Assembly (NCBI RefSeq): GCF_000745965.1
Contig: NZ_JQKI01000028.1
Location: forward strand, 18,815-82,814
Direction: 5' to 3'
DNA length: 64,000 nucleotides
Source: Edaphobacter aggregans DSM 19364
GTDB taxonomy: Bacteria; Acidobacteriota; Terriglobia; Terriglobales; Acidobacteriaceae
The notes under the pieces: model-generated
Seen by the model: the letters and a program-made list of their open reading frames with translations, nothing else
The model's database searches: none
What the model was told of the DNA's origin: nothing
Part shown: one piece after another, positions 36,704-44,998 of the stretch
How positions within the stretch are numbered: the first letter of the stretch is position 1
How the letters are laid out: each line of letters starts with the position of its first letter
Program-made: the position numbers and the translations under genes

Positions 36704-37450
36704 ATGTCCGCCGCTCCACCCCAGATCTTCCGTCCCGACTCCCGCACCGCCGACTCCCTGCGCTCCATCCGCATCACCCCCGGCTTCATCGCCATGGCCG
36801 AAGGCTCCGTCCTCATCGAGGCCGGCAATACCCGCGTCCTCTGCAACGCCTCCATCGAGCAGGGCGTCCCCGCCTGGCTCCGCAACTCCGGCCGCGGCTG
36901 GGTCACCGCCGAGTACGGCATGCTCCCCCGCGCCACACTCACCCGCACCCCCCGCGAGGCCGAGCGCGGCAAGATCGGCGGCCGCACCCATGAGATCCAG
37001 CGCCTCATCGGCCGCAGCCTCCGCTCCGTCGTCGACATGAAGACACTCGGCGAGCGCACCGTCATCCTCGACTGCGACGTCCTCCAGGCCGACGGCGGAA
37101 CCCGCACCGCCGCCATCACCGGAGCCTCCGTCGCCCTCGCCATCGCGCTCGAAAAACTCGTCGCCGCCGGAACCCTCAAGACCTCCCCCCTCCGCCAAAT
37201 GGTCGCCGCCACCAGCGTCGGCATCGTCGACGGCAACACCCTCCTCGACCTCTGCTACGAAGAGGACTCCCGCGCCACCGTCGACATGAACGTCGTCATG
37301 CTCGCCAACGGAGGCCTCGTCGAAACCCAGGCCACCGCCGAAAAAGACTCCTACTCCCGCGCCCAGCTCAACGAGATGCTCGACTATGCCGAAAAGGGCA
37401 TCCGCGAACTCTTTGCCGCCCAGCAATCCGCCCTCGCCTCCGCCGTCTAG
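36704..37450 (+). CDS. rph: Ribonuclease PH
   Basis: A 248-residue phosphorolytic 3'-5' exoribonuclease that trims tRNA precursors using phosphate. Family blocks: [39 protein letters not shown] (phosphate-binding Arg in TRTPRE), [16 protein letters not shown] and [20 protein letters not shown]. Full length. The ATG directly follows a TATAAT box, so the message is probably leaderless. It is divergent from the histidine kinase gene. Confidence 0.97.
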   Translation: MSAAPPQIFRPDSRTADSLRSIRITPGFIAMAEGSVLIEAGNTRVLCNASIEQGVPAWLRNSGRGWVTAEYGMLPRATLTRTPREAERGKIGGRTHEIQRLIGRSLRSVVDMKTLGERTVILDCDVLQADGGTRTAAITGASVALAIALEKLVAAGTLKTSPLRQMVAATSVGIVDGNTLLDLCYEEDSRATVDMNVVMLANGGLVETQATAEKDSYSRAQLNEMLDYAEKGIRELFAAQQSALASAV

Positions 37451-37497
37451 CCCACCCGCAGCATCCAAACTGAATCGCTGTCCGCCATTCAAACAGG

Positions 37498-37560
37498 TGT
37501 CATCCTGAGCGAAGGCTGGAGTGCACTTCGCGCCAGACGCAGTCGAAGGATCTGCGGTTG
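37498..37560 (+). repeat. R1 repeat, long variant
   Basis: GTGTCATCCTGAGCGAAG, a CTGGAGTGCACTTCGCGCCAG inverted-repeat core, and GCAGTCGAAGGATCTGCGG. Same long form as near 1.2 kb. Confidence 0.8.
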
Positions 37561-37643
37561 AACCGTTGTCGGCACTCCATCTTGCATCCATCCCCCACCC
37601 TCAGTACCATCAGGGCCACAATCCGCCAGACAAGGAGCCACGC

Positions 37644-38294
37644 GTGACCCGTTACGCAACAGTTCTCCTTCTTCTTCTGTCTCTCGGGCCCCTCAACTCG
37701 CAGCAGCCCTCGGCCGACGACGCCCGCATCGCGTCCCAAATCTCCCAGACCGACGCCGACTTCCAGGCGCGCACCCGCCGCTTCACCAATCCAAAGTGGA
37801 CCTATCCCGCAGGCGACCTAAACAGCGTCCTCGCCGCAACCCGCCAGCAGCTCCTCGACGACCTCCCGCCCGACGCCGCGCCCCTCCGCGCCTACGTCAT
37901 GCAGAACTTCCCCGCCGTCATCCCCGGAGTCCCCGCCAATCAGAAGATCAACATGAAGATCTGCGGCCCCTATCTCTCCGACGCCAATGAGGTCCTCAGT
38001 TCGCTCAAGAGCGTCAGCGCCTACCGCCTCGACCTCATCCTCGACAGCAGCCCCACCGGCGCCCTCTACGAGCTCACCCCCGTCGCCGGCGACAAGCTCA
38101 CCCGCGCCTCCCGCGGAACCCTCACCAACGTCTGGCGCGGCGTCTACAACTACACCGTCGCAAAGGATGGCGAGAAGACCATCACCGGAACCCTCAACCT
38201 CGTGCGCGAAAAAGGCAATCTCCTCCGCTGCACCTTCGTCCACGCCGGCAGTCCCTCCGCTCCGCTCCCCTGCGAACTCGTCACCGGTCAATAA
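37644..38294 (+). CDS. Exported protein, unknown
   Basis: A 216-residue protein with a short signal peptide (RYATVLLLLLSLGPLNSQQ). The body is mixed alpha/beta (FTNPKWTYPAGDLNSVLAAT, RAYVMQNFPAVIPGVPANQ) with three Cys. I do not recognise the family. The start is GTG with AAGGAG six bases upstream; the earlier open frame runs through the R1 repeat. It ends three bases before the next gene, so the two form a unit. Confidence 0.75.
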   Translation: MTRYATVLLLLLSLGPLNSQQPSADDARIASQISQTDADFQARTRRFTNPKWTYPAGDLNSVLAATRQQLLDDLPPDAAPLRAYVMQNFPAVIPGVPANQKINMKICGPYLSDANEVLSSLKSVSAYRLDLILDSSPTGALYELTPVAGDKLTRASRGTLTNVWRGVYNYTVAKDGEKTITGTLNLVREKGNLLRCTFVHAGSPSAPLPCELVTGQ

Positions 38295-38297
38295 CCA

Positions 38298-38924
38298 ATG
38301 CCCGAGCAAACCCAAGCCGCCTCCGCCGACTCCCCCAAGCCCAAACTCCCCCGCCTCGCCTCCGACTGGGTGCGTTACCTCCTCGGCTTCACCGTCTCCG
38401 TCGGCGTCGGCCTCGCTCCCTACCTCGGCCTCGTCGGAGTCCCTCTCTTCACCCCGCTCCTCTCACTCATCCCTCTCTCGCTCCAGAACACCGCCATCCC
38501 CATCTCCATCGCCTCCATGGGAATCATCGCCGTCGTCGTTCAATGGAGAAGGCAAGCCCCCGCGAAGCCCCTTGAGTTCCGCCTCGCCCTCACCCTCGCC
38601 CTCGTCACGCTCCTCCTTTTCATCTCACTCGAGATCCTCGCCGTCGCCCACATCGAGGTCCCCGCGGTCGACCAGACCGTCTCCTTCGCCGTCGGCTTCC
38701 AATCCCCCCAGCGCCCGCCTTGCGAAAACCTCTCCCGCAACGCCTGCATCGCCCAGCGCCTCGGTTTCGACGAGGCCCTCATCGACGGCTACTTCGGAGA
38801 CACCCAGACCCGCCTCACCAAACTAGCCCTCCTCCTCACCTACATCGGCTTCATGAGCGCCTTCGGCTGGATGGTCGGCCTCCTCCTGGTCCGCGAACGC
38901 GACCGGCAGCAAAACGCACTCTAG
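38298..38924 (+). CDS. Inner-membrane protein, unknown
   Basis: A 208-residue protein with about five hydrophobic segments (YLLGFTVSVGVGLAPYLGLV, FTPLLSLIPLSLQNTAIPIS, ALTLALVTLLLFISLEILAV, and a C-terminal LALLLTYIGFMSAFGWMVGL). A loop between the last segments has two Cys (PPCENLSRNAC). I cannot assign a family. Directly behind the exported unknown protein, probably its partner. Confidence 0.72.
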   Translation: MPEQTQAASADSPKPKLPRLASDWVRYLLGFTVSVGVGLAPYLGLVGVPLFTPLLSLIPLSLQNTAIPISIASMGIIAVVVQWRRQAPAKPLEFRLALTLALVTLLLFISLEILAVAHIEVPAVDQTVSFAVGFQSPQRPPCENLSRNACIAQRLGFDEALIDGYFGDTQTRLTKLALLLTYIGFMSAFGWMVGLLLVRERDRQQNAL

Positions 38925-38945
38925 CCTTCTACCGCAGAATTTGCC

Positions 38946-39506
38946 TCACTGCTGCTTAAGTCGATCGATCAGTGAAACCACCGAGCTGTCGGCCCAATCC
39001 GCCGCTCCGACATGCTCCACCACCATGCTTCCATCCTTTGCATATAAAAACGTCGACGGAAACTGGTCGAGTCTCATCGTCTTCGGTATGTCCTCATCAC
39101 GCATCAGATAAAACGGCAAACTAAAGTTGTTGCGTCGAGCATACGCACGCACCTGCTGGGGTGTATCCAATCGCGAAACCACAAGAAATGTCACATCAGG
39201 GTCACTGCGATAGTGGTCATATAATGCCTGCACCTTCGGCATCTCTGCCACACACTGCACACACCATGTGCCCCAAAGGTCCAGGAAGACGACCTTGCCT
39301 TTGCTCTCTGAAAGACGTCGCGGTTGCCCATCGAGCGTACGAAAGACTAGATCACTTGCGAACTTACGCTCAACCTTCAGTTTCGGCGCTCGCATCCGCG
39401 ACACAACTCTTCTTTCAACAACCTTGAAGAGAAGGAAGCCGCTACTAGCCGCCAGCAGAAACGCTGCGACAACCGCAATCAATACTTTGAAAACGACCTT
39501 TTTCAT
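38946..39506 (-). CDS. TlpA-like membrane-anchored thioredoxin
   Basis: A 186-residue protein. A membrane anchor (VLIAVVAAFLLAASSGFLLF, ~8-28) precedes a thioredoxin fold with LDLWGTWCVQCVAEMPKVQA (redox CVQC) and the cis-Pro region LDQFPSTFLYAKDG. It likely reduces or oxidises periplasmic thiols, for example in cytochrome c maturation. Codons are more A/T-rich than those of its neighbours. It starts eight bases behind the upstream exported-protein gene, so they are one operon. Confidence 0.88.
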   Translation of the reverse strand: MKKVVFKVLIAVVAAFLLAASSGFLLFKVVERRVVSRMRAPKLKVERKFASDLVFRTLDGQPRRLSESKGKVVFLDLWGTWCVQCVAEMPKVQALYDHYRSDPDVTFLVVSRLDTPQQVRAYARRNNFSLPFYLMRDEDIPKTMRLDQFPSTFLYAKDGSMVVEHVGAADWADSSVVSLIDRLKQQ

Positions 39507-39514
39507 CCGTTCCC

Positions 39515-40273
39515 TCAGTGGCAGTCCGCCACATCCTCAAACATTCCCCCCGGCACCGCGATCGCCGCCATTCCCTGCGCGCACGCCAGAATCTTCTGGT
39601 CCAGCGGATCGTTGTCCAGCGACGTCGGATCGACATACGTCAGGTTGCTCCTCAGCGCCAGAAACCGGTCGGTCAACTGCGCGATCATCCCCATCTCGCT
39701 CTGCAGCAGGCCAATCCCCCTGCGATCCGACTCCGTCGACGCCGCGGCCGAAGCCATCGCCATCTTGTCGCTCGCCGCCCTCCGATAGTAGGAGACCCAG
39801 CTCTCCTCCACCGGATTGTTCGTGCGAATCGCGTTCTCCAGCGCGCTCCGCCACTCACGAACCACCGCCATCTGCTCCACCCCGGCCCGCAGAAACTCCC
39901 GCGTGAACCCCTTCTCCTCGGGTGGCGTCACCGGCGCCGCCGCCTGCTGCTGCACAGGCCTCTGCTGTGCTGCCGGCAGAGTCAACACAATCCTGCTCCC
40001 CTGAAATCCCAGCGTCCCGCCCGTCACCCGCGCCAGAGCCTCTACGTCCACATACCATCGCCCGTTCCGCTGAACCACGGGAGCCTGTCCCGTTCGCCCC
40101 GGCACCACCAGCGACGTGCTCTGCCCTGATTCTGGAGATGCTCCTTGAGCCGATCCTTGAGAAGACCCCTGAGAGGAGCCTTGCGCCCCACCCGCCGAAC
40201 TCGGATCGCCCGGGCTCTGAGCCATCCCCACCATCGTCATCCCAAGCACTACTGCCAGCACCTGTATCCTCAT
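39515..40273 (-). CDS. Exported protein with copper-amine-oxidase-N-like segment, unknown
   Basis: A 252-residue protein. Signal peptide MRIQVLAVVLGMTMVGMAQ, then an SSQGSSQGSAQG low-complexity tract. A short segment, VVQRNGRWYVDVEALARVTG then GTLGFQG, resembles the copper amine oxidase N-terminal domain. A helical region with two Cys ends it (CAQGMAAIAVPGGMFEDVAD then CH). Function unknown. GGGAGGACGCGG precedes the ATG. Transcribed together with the TlpA-like gene. Confidence 0.72.
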   Translation of the reverse strand: MRIQVLAVVLGMTMVGMAQSPGDPSSAGGAQGSSQGSSQGSAQGASPESGQSTSLVVPGRTGQAPVVQRNGRWYVDVEALARVTGGTLGFQGSRIVLTLPAAQQRPVQQQAAAPVTPPEEKGFTREFLRAGVEQMAVVREWRSALENAIRTNNPVEESWVSYYRRAASDKMAMASAAASTESDRRGIGLLQSEMGMIAQLTDRFLALRSNLTYVDPTSLDNDPLDQKILACAQGMAAIAVPGGMFEDVADCH

Positions 40274-40368
40274 CCGCGTCCTCCCTGCTCTAGTTGAGAT
40301 TATGACGCCCCGGCCTCCATACCGTCTCTGCCGCAAAAATCAGGTGCCTCTTTTTCCACCGAAAACCC

Positions 40369-40575
40369 TGTCAAGAGCCAAATTCCCCCAACTCAAACAA
40401 ACCACAGCAGATCCAGGTTGCCGATTAATTACCCTCCACTCGCTACAATTTAACTAGCTGCCAAAACAGGACGACCCAATCCGAGGAACATGCGCTAACC
40501 GCACACGAAGTGCCACCACAACTTCAATCTTTCGAATACTTTGCGCACATAGGTACGGGGGGAGGGGGTACCCTC
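40369..40575 (+). repeat. R2 composite element, copy 2
   Basis: TGTCAAGAGCCAAATTCCCC, then TTGCCGATTAATTACCCTCC, a TACAAT box (40444-40449), CTTCAATCTTTCGAATACTT, TTGCGCACAT, and GGGGGGAGGGGG (40557-40568) inside a GGTAC / GTACC inverted repeat. I see no strong hairpin behind the -10 box in this copy. It fills most of the 367-bp gap between an exported-protein gene and lacD. Confidence 0.7.
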
Positions 40576-40640
40576 GAACACCAACCCAACCCTCGCTGTG
40601 TAAAATGGCTCCCAACCTAATTTCAGGAGAATCAAGAGCA

Positions 40641-41651
40641 ATGTCCAAGCTGACCCCAGGCAAACTCGCAGGACTCAAGGCCGTATCCGACTCGCGCGGC
40701 GTCATCGCCGCCGCCGCCATGGACCAGCGCGGATCCCTTCAGAAGTCCCTCGCCAAGGAACGCGGAGCCGCCGCCAACGCACACGACCTCGAGGAGTTCA
40801 AGGTCCTCGTTACTGAGGTCCTCACCCGCCACGCCTCCGCCATCCTCCTCGACCCCGAGTACGGCCTCCCCGCCTCCAAGGAGCGCAACAAAGCAGGCCT
40901 CCTCCTCGCCTACGAGAAGACCGGCTACGACGCCGCCACCCCCGGCCGCCTCCCCGACCTCCTCGACGTCTGGAGCGTCCGCCGCCTCAAGGAAGCCGGA
41001 GCCGACTGCATCAAGATCCTCCTCTACTACACCCCCTTCGAAAAGACCGCAATCAACGACCTCAAGCACGCCTGGATCGAGCGCATCGGCGACGAGTGCC
41101 TCGCCCAGGACATCCCCTTCTTCCTCGAGACCGTCGGCTACGATGCCGAGGGCGGCGACGAGAAGGCCCTCGCCTACGCTAAAAAGAAGCCCGAAGTCGT
41201 CTCCGGCTCCATGGCCGAGTTCGGAAAAGAACGCTACAACGTCGACGTCCTCAAGGTCGAGGTCCCCGTCGAGATGTCCTTCGTCGAAGGCACCCGCGCC
41301 TTCAAGGGCGAAAAAGCCTACACCCGGGCCGAAGCCCTCCAGCACTTCCGCGATGCCGAGACCATGACCCACAAGCCCTTCATCTACCTCTCCGCCGGCG
41401 TCTCCAACCCCGTCTTCATCGAAACCCTCGAACTCGCCGGCGAGTCCGGAACAAAGTTCAACGGAGTCCTCTGCGGCCGCGCCACCTGGAAGGAAGGCAT
41501 CCCCGTCTACGCCAAGGAAGGAGCAAGCGCCTTCCGGCGCTGGCTCGAGACCACCGGAGTCCAGAACATCGAAAACGTCAACAACGCCCTCAAGGCTGCC
41601 AGCCCCTGGTACCTCAAGTTCGGAGCCACAAGCCTCGAAGCCCTCGGCTGA
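40641..41651 (+). CDS. lacD: LacD-type tagatose/fructose bisphosphate aldolase
   Basis: A 336-residue class I aldolase of the LacD/DUF2090-related family, which cleaves tagatose 1,6-bisphosphate to DHAP and glyceraldehyde 3-phosphate. Blocks: DSRGVIAAAAMDQRGSLQKS, AILLDPEYGLPAS, CIKILLYYTP (Schiff-base Lys region), FLETVGYDAEG, NVDVLKVEVPVEM, YLSAGVSN and GVLCGRATWKEG. The ATG at 40641 has AGGAG 11 bases up; an ATG at 40605 is possible. No tagatose pathway partner is nearby, so it may serve as a general hexose bisphosphate aldolase. Confidence 0.9.
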   Translation: MSKLTPGKLAGLKAVSDSRGVIAAAAMDQRGSLQKSLAKERGAAANAHDLEEFKVLVTEVLTRHASAILLDPEYGLPASKERNKAGLLLAYEKTGYDAATPGRLPDLLDVWSVRRLKEAGADCIKILLYYTPFEKTAINDLKHAWIERIGDECLAQDIPFFLETVGYDAEGGDEKALAYAKKKPEVVSGSMAEFGKERYNVDVLKVEVPVEMSFVEGTRAFKGEKAYTRAEALQHFRDAETMTHKPFIYLSAGVSNPVFIETLELAGESGTKFNGVLCGRATWKEGIPVYAKEGASAFRRWLETTGVQNIENVNNALKAASPWYLKFGATSLEALG

Positions 41652-41707
41652 CCCGCAAGACGCACTCCAACGTTCGTCATGCACAACGTTCGCCACATGC
41701 CAACGTT

Positions 41708-41757
41708 CGTCATTCTGACCCTGAGCGCAGCCGAAGGGGAAGGAATCTCCGTAGTTT
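41708..41757 (+). repeat. R1 repeat, CATTCTGACCCTGAGCG variant
   Basis: CGTCATTCTGACCCTGAGCG, then CAGCCGAAGGGGAAGGAATC. Same sub-variant as near 11.86 kb. Confidence 0.75.
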
Positions 41758-41800
41758 GGCTTTGCTGCCTCACGGCAAATCGCAGCCATAAATCAAAAAA

Positions 41801-41836
41801 GCGGCGAACCACAAAGGTTCGCCGCTTCTCTCTCTA
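41801..41836 (+). terminator. Terminator behind lacD
   Basis: Perfect stem GCGGCGAACC-ACAAA-GGTTCGCCGC followed by TTCTCTCTCT. AAAAAA precedes it, so it may also work on the minus strand. Confidence 0.75.
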
Positions 41837-41889
41837 TCAACTGATTCACAACAAGTGCATCGTCTGTACCACCCGGAAAAAACTTTGGG

Positions 41890-41929
41890 AAAAAAAGGAG
41901 CGGGGCCGACGGGATTGCAGCCCCGCTCT
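41890..41929 (-). terminator. Terminator of the carbonic anhydrase/SulP operon
   Basis: On the minus strand AGCGGGGC...GCCCCGCT is followed by CCTTTTTTTCCC, 17 bases past the transporter stop. Confidence 0.8.
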
Positions 41930-41945
41930 TGCGAAAAATCAATCC

Positions 41946-43502
41946 CTAAGTCACCGTCTCGCTCACACGCGCCCGGTAGCGCATGTGCAGCTTCTCCATC
42001 GAGACGTGGATCTCCTGGCCGTTCTCCTCGCGCCGTTCCGCCCAGCTTTCGATCACCTCGATGCAGGCGTGATCGATGTACCGCAGATGGGCGCAGTGGA
42101 TATGTACCGCCTTCTCCGTCTTCACCGCGTCCAGCGCATGCGCGATCCGTGGAATCGCCAGGAAGGTGGCCACTCCCAGCAGGTGCACGTGGGTCTCGCC
42201 CTCCTGTTCCTCGATGTGGGTCTCAAGATGCGTCACCGTATACAGCAGCCGCATCAGCGACAGCCCCACTCCGACCATCACGCCCGTCAGCAGATCCGTC
42301 GCGACGATCGTCAGCATCGAAGCGAAGTAAATCAGCACCGGGAACTTGCCGAAGCGCGCCAGCTTCTTCACGTCCGCCGGCTTCACCAGCCTGATGCCGA
42401 CGAAGATCAGCACAGCTGCCAGGCTCGCCGTCGGAATCATTCGCAGCACCGAAGCGAATGCCACCACAGCAAGCAGCATCCACACTCCATGCAGAATCGC
42501 TGACTTCCTCGTCTCCGCGCCCGCCTGCACGTTCGCCGAGCTGCGCACAATCACGCCCGTCATCGGCAGCGCTCCCACCAGCCCGCACAGCATGTTTCCC
42601 ACGCCCTGTGCCGCCAGCTCGCGGTCATAGTCCGTCTTCGCGCGCGTCTGCATCTGGTCCACCGCGGCGGCCGAGAGCAGCGTCTCCGCGCTCGCGATAA
42701 ACGCCAGCGCCAGTGCTGTTCCCACCATCGTCGAAAGCGAGAGCCCTTCGATCGAGCTCATGCTCGGCAGCGAGATCATCTGCATCAGGTTTTCCGGAAC
42801 CTTCACCCGGTTCACATTCATCCCCATCAGTTGCGCCATCGTCGTCGCCACGCCGATCCCCAGAAGCGCTCCCGGAACCAGCCTCAGCTTCGCCGGACGG
42901 AACCTCTCCCACAGGATCATCACCGCCATCGTCACTAAACCCACCAGCGCCGCCGACTCCTCCTTGCTCCCGTTCAGCGGAAACACCCCGCCAAACACGG
43001 CGCCCCACATCGCCATGATGTTCGCCGGCCCGCTGTGCTCCGGCGACCGGTCCAGCACCACGTGGAACTGCTGGATCACGATCAGCACGCCGATGCCGGC
43101 CAGCATCCCGTGGATCACCTCCGGCGAGATCGCCCGGAACCACCGGCCCGTCTTCAGCAGCCCGGCCACCAGCTGCACCGCGCCCGCGATCATCAGGATC
43201 GGCCCCAGCGACGCCGCGCCATGCTCCCGCACCAGCTCAAACACGATCACTGCCAACCCCGCCGCAGGCCCACTCACCTGCAGCGGCTGGCCAGCAATAA
43301 ACCCAACCACAAGTCCGCCGATGATTCCCGTCACCAGCCCCGCCGCCGGGGGCATCCCCGACGCCAGCGCAATCCCCATGCAAAGCGGCAGCGCCACAAG
43401 AAACACAACCAACGACGCGGAGAGGTCCTTCATCAACGAGCCCGACTTCAGACTCGTCTCACTCTTTTTCTCATTCTTTTCAGGACTCATCACGATCGAC
43501 AT
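41946..43502 (-). CDS. SulP family anion transporter (likely bicarbonate)
   Basis: A 518-residue inner-membrane protein. The SulP core has LSASLVVFLVALPLCMGIAL and PAAGLVTGIIGGLVVGFIAG, GQPLQVSGPAAGLAV, SAETLLSAAAVDQMQTRAKT and NMLCGLVGALPMTGVIVRSS. A C-terminal STAS domain follows (LRYIDHACIEVIESW). The gene is 14 bases behind a beta-carbonic anhydrase gene, which favours bicarbonate or CO2 handling (BicA-like) over sulfate; this is inference. The ATG at 43502 has GGAAGGG eight bases upstream. Confidence 0.92.
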   Translation of the reverse strand: MSIVMSPEKNEKKSETSLKSGSLMKDLSASLVVFLVALPLCMGIALASGMPPAAGLVTGIIGGLVVGFIAGQPLQVSGPAAGLAVIVFELVREHGAASLGPILMIAGAVQLVAGLLKTGRWFRAISPEVIHGMLAGIGVLIVIQQFHVVLDRSPEHSGPANIMAMWGAVFGGVFPLNGSKEESAALVGLVTMAVMILWERFRPAKLRLVPGALLGIGVATTMAQLMGMNVNRVKVPENLMQMISLPSMSSIEGLSLSTMVGTALALAFIASAETLLSAAAVDQMQTRAKTDYDRELAAQGVGNMLCGLVGALPMTGVIVRSSANVQAGAETRKSAILHGVWMLLAVVAFASVLRMIPTASLAAVLIFVGIRLVKPADVKKLARFGKFPVLIYFASMLTIVATDLLTGVMVGVGLSLMRLLYTVTHLETHIEEQEGETHVHLLGVATFLAIPRIAHALDAVKTEKAVHIHCAHLRYIDHACIEVIESWAERREENGQEIHVSMEKLHMRYRARVSETVT

Positions 43503-43516
43503 AGCTTTTCCCTTCC

Positions 43517-44194
43517 TTAGGCAATCTTGAGTTCTTGTTTCGCCTCGACCGGAGCCGACGACGGACCATCCGCCAGCAGCGCGCAAAACGCTCCCAGCTG
43601 TGGGTCGAAGCGGCGAATGTTGCCGCTCGCAATGTCGTACATCCACCCGTGTAATCCAATCGTTCCCTTCTTCAACGCCTCATCCACAGCCGGATGCGTC
43701 TTCAGGTTCTGCATCTGCGCAATCACGTTCGCCTCCGTCACCGCCTGCAGACGCTCCTCAAAAGTCATCGACGTCGCTCCCTTCAGCGTCCGCGTCAGCC
43801 ACTTCGACGACGGCCCCGCATGCTCCAGCCATGACCGCACGATCGGCAGCGACTCCAGCTGCTCCTTCTCGAGAATCGCCTTCATCGCCCCGCAGTCCGA
43901 ATGCCCGCACACGACGACATCCGCCACTTTCAGGACCCGGATCGCATACTCCACCGTCGCCGCCACGCCGCTGTTCGTCTCCGTCGCCGGAGGAACCAGG
44001 TTCCCCGCATTCCTGCACGGAAACAGATCGCCTGGATCGCACTGCATCATCATCTCCGGCATCACCCGCGAGTCCGAGCAGCAGATAAACAACGCCTGCG
44101 GCTGCTGCCCCTTCGCCAGCCTCTCGAACAGCTTCGAGTGCTGCGGATACACCTTCGCGCGAAACCGCGCGTACCCATCTATCAGTCGCTGCAT
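43517..44194 (-). CDS. Beta-carbonic anhydrase
   Basis: A 225-residue zinc enzyme that interconverts CO2 and bicarbonate. Zn ligands and active site are in ALFICCSDSRVMPEM (Cys and Asp-Arg dyad) and VVVCGHSDCGAMKAIL (His and Cys). FPCRNAGNLVPP is the family substrate-channel motif. Full length. First gene of a two-gene operon with the SulP transporter, so hydration and transport are probably coupled. Confidence 0.95.
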   Translation of the reverse strand: MQRLIDGYARFRAKVYPQHSKLFERLAKGQQPQALFICCSDSRVMPEMMMQCDPGDLFPCRNAGNLVPPATETNSGVAATVEYAIRVLKVADVVVCGHSDCGAMKAILEKEQLESLPIVRSWLEHAGPSSKWLTRTLKGATSMTFEERLQAVTEANVIAQMQNLKTHPAVDEALKKGTIGLHGWMYDIASGNIRRFDPQLGAFCALLADGPSSAPVEAKQELKIA

Positions 44195-44372
44195 AGTCTT
44201 CTCCGTGCGTCGCGCCCGCGTTCACCGCAGCGCAATCGTCAGTCGTCGCCAAAAGCAGGTACACCAATATCCGGGATGCAGGCCCTTAGAGAAACCTTTG
44301 CCCCGATGTCTTCAGCAAGCCAAAGACACCTCGACCTCAGTGCACAATTCAGTTTTGCGATGGGAGAGTTCT

Positions 44373-44795
44373 TTAGGAGAGAGGAGGACCGCGGCCAAGT
44401 CCGGGAGCACGAGGCGCGCTTCCCAGAGCCAGCACATTCTCCTGCGCCAGCGGCTCCGTCCGGTCTTCCGGTGCAGGCAGTACCAACGAGGCGGTCGCCA
44501 CGGCAACCTGAGCGCCCGCGGCAGGCCCGGCGGCTACGCTCATCGAGAGCGCCGCCTTCGACAGATGGTCGACCACGGCATGATCGATCACCGCGTCGAT
44601 CGCGGCAACCACGCTCTCGCGCCCGCTGCGCTCACCGGCCCGGCGCGGGCCGTTCGCCGGAATATGCGAGTAGTTCACCCGGGTGTGCTGCACGACGTGG
44701 CGGCCGTGCATGATTCCCATAAAGCACAACAGATTCAGTCCGGCGAAGATCGCCGTGAGCAACAACCTGTACGAGATGGCTTTCTGTCGAATCAT
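44373..44795 (-). CDS. Hypothetical protein with N-terminal membrane segment
   Basis: About 140 residues. Residues ~9-28 (YRLLLTAIFAGLNLLCFMGI) are hydrophobic. The rest is Ala/Val-rich with no motif I recognise. The ATG at 44795 is chosen because TTGACT, a possible -35 box, lies over the earlier ATG at 44834. No good ribosome site is seen. It may not be a real gene; codon pattern and length make it plausible. Confidence 0.45.
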   Translation of the reverse strand: MIRQKAISYRLLLTAIFAGLNLLCFMGIMHGRHVVQHTRVNYSHIPANGPRRAGERSGRESVVAAIDAVIDHAVVDHLSKAALSMSVAAGPAAGAQVAVATASLVLPAPEDRTEPLAQENVLALGSAPRAPGLGRGPPLS

Positions 44796-44964
44796 GGGCA
44801 AACTTATTCTGAAGTCTCGCTGATGTAGACGCATAAGTCAACCCGGAGGTACATGAAATTCGTCACTCTTTTGAGTACAACTTTTGGGGTATACCTTCCC
44901 TCCCTGGCCACAATCTTCTGCACAGGAACCGTTAAGCACTCTCAGCCATAACACCGCAACACCG

Positions 44965-44998
44965 CAAAAACACTTTGCACAAAAACGAAGGGAGAGGG
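44965..44998 (+). repeat. R2 remnant: 3' module only
   Basis: CAAAAACACTTTGCACAAAA, then ACGAAGGGAGAGGG ending at the guaA stop codon. It resembles the TTTGCACCACAAAAACCGAG and G-rich end of R2 copy 3, which abuts another stop codon. Confidence 0.45.

Noticed and set aside
44854..44955. 33-codon plus-strand frame starting MKFVTLLSTTFGVYLPSL
   Set aside because: GGAGGT lies only two bases before the ATG, too close to be effective. No duplicate, terminator or homologue pattern supports it.
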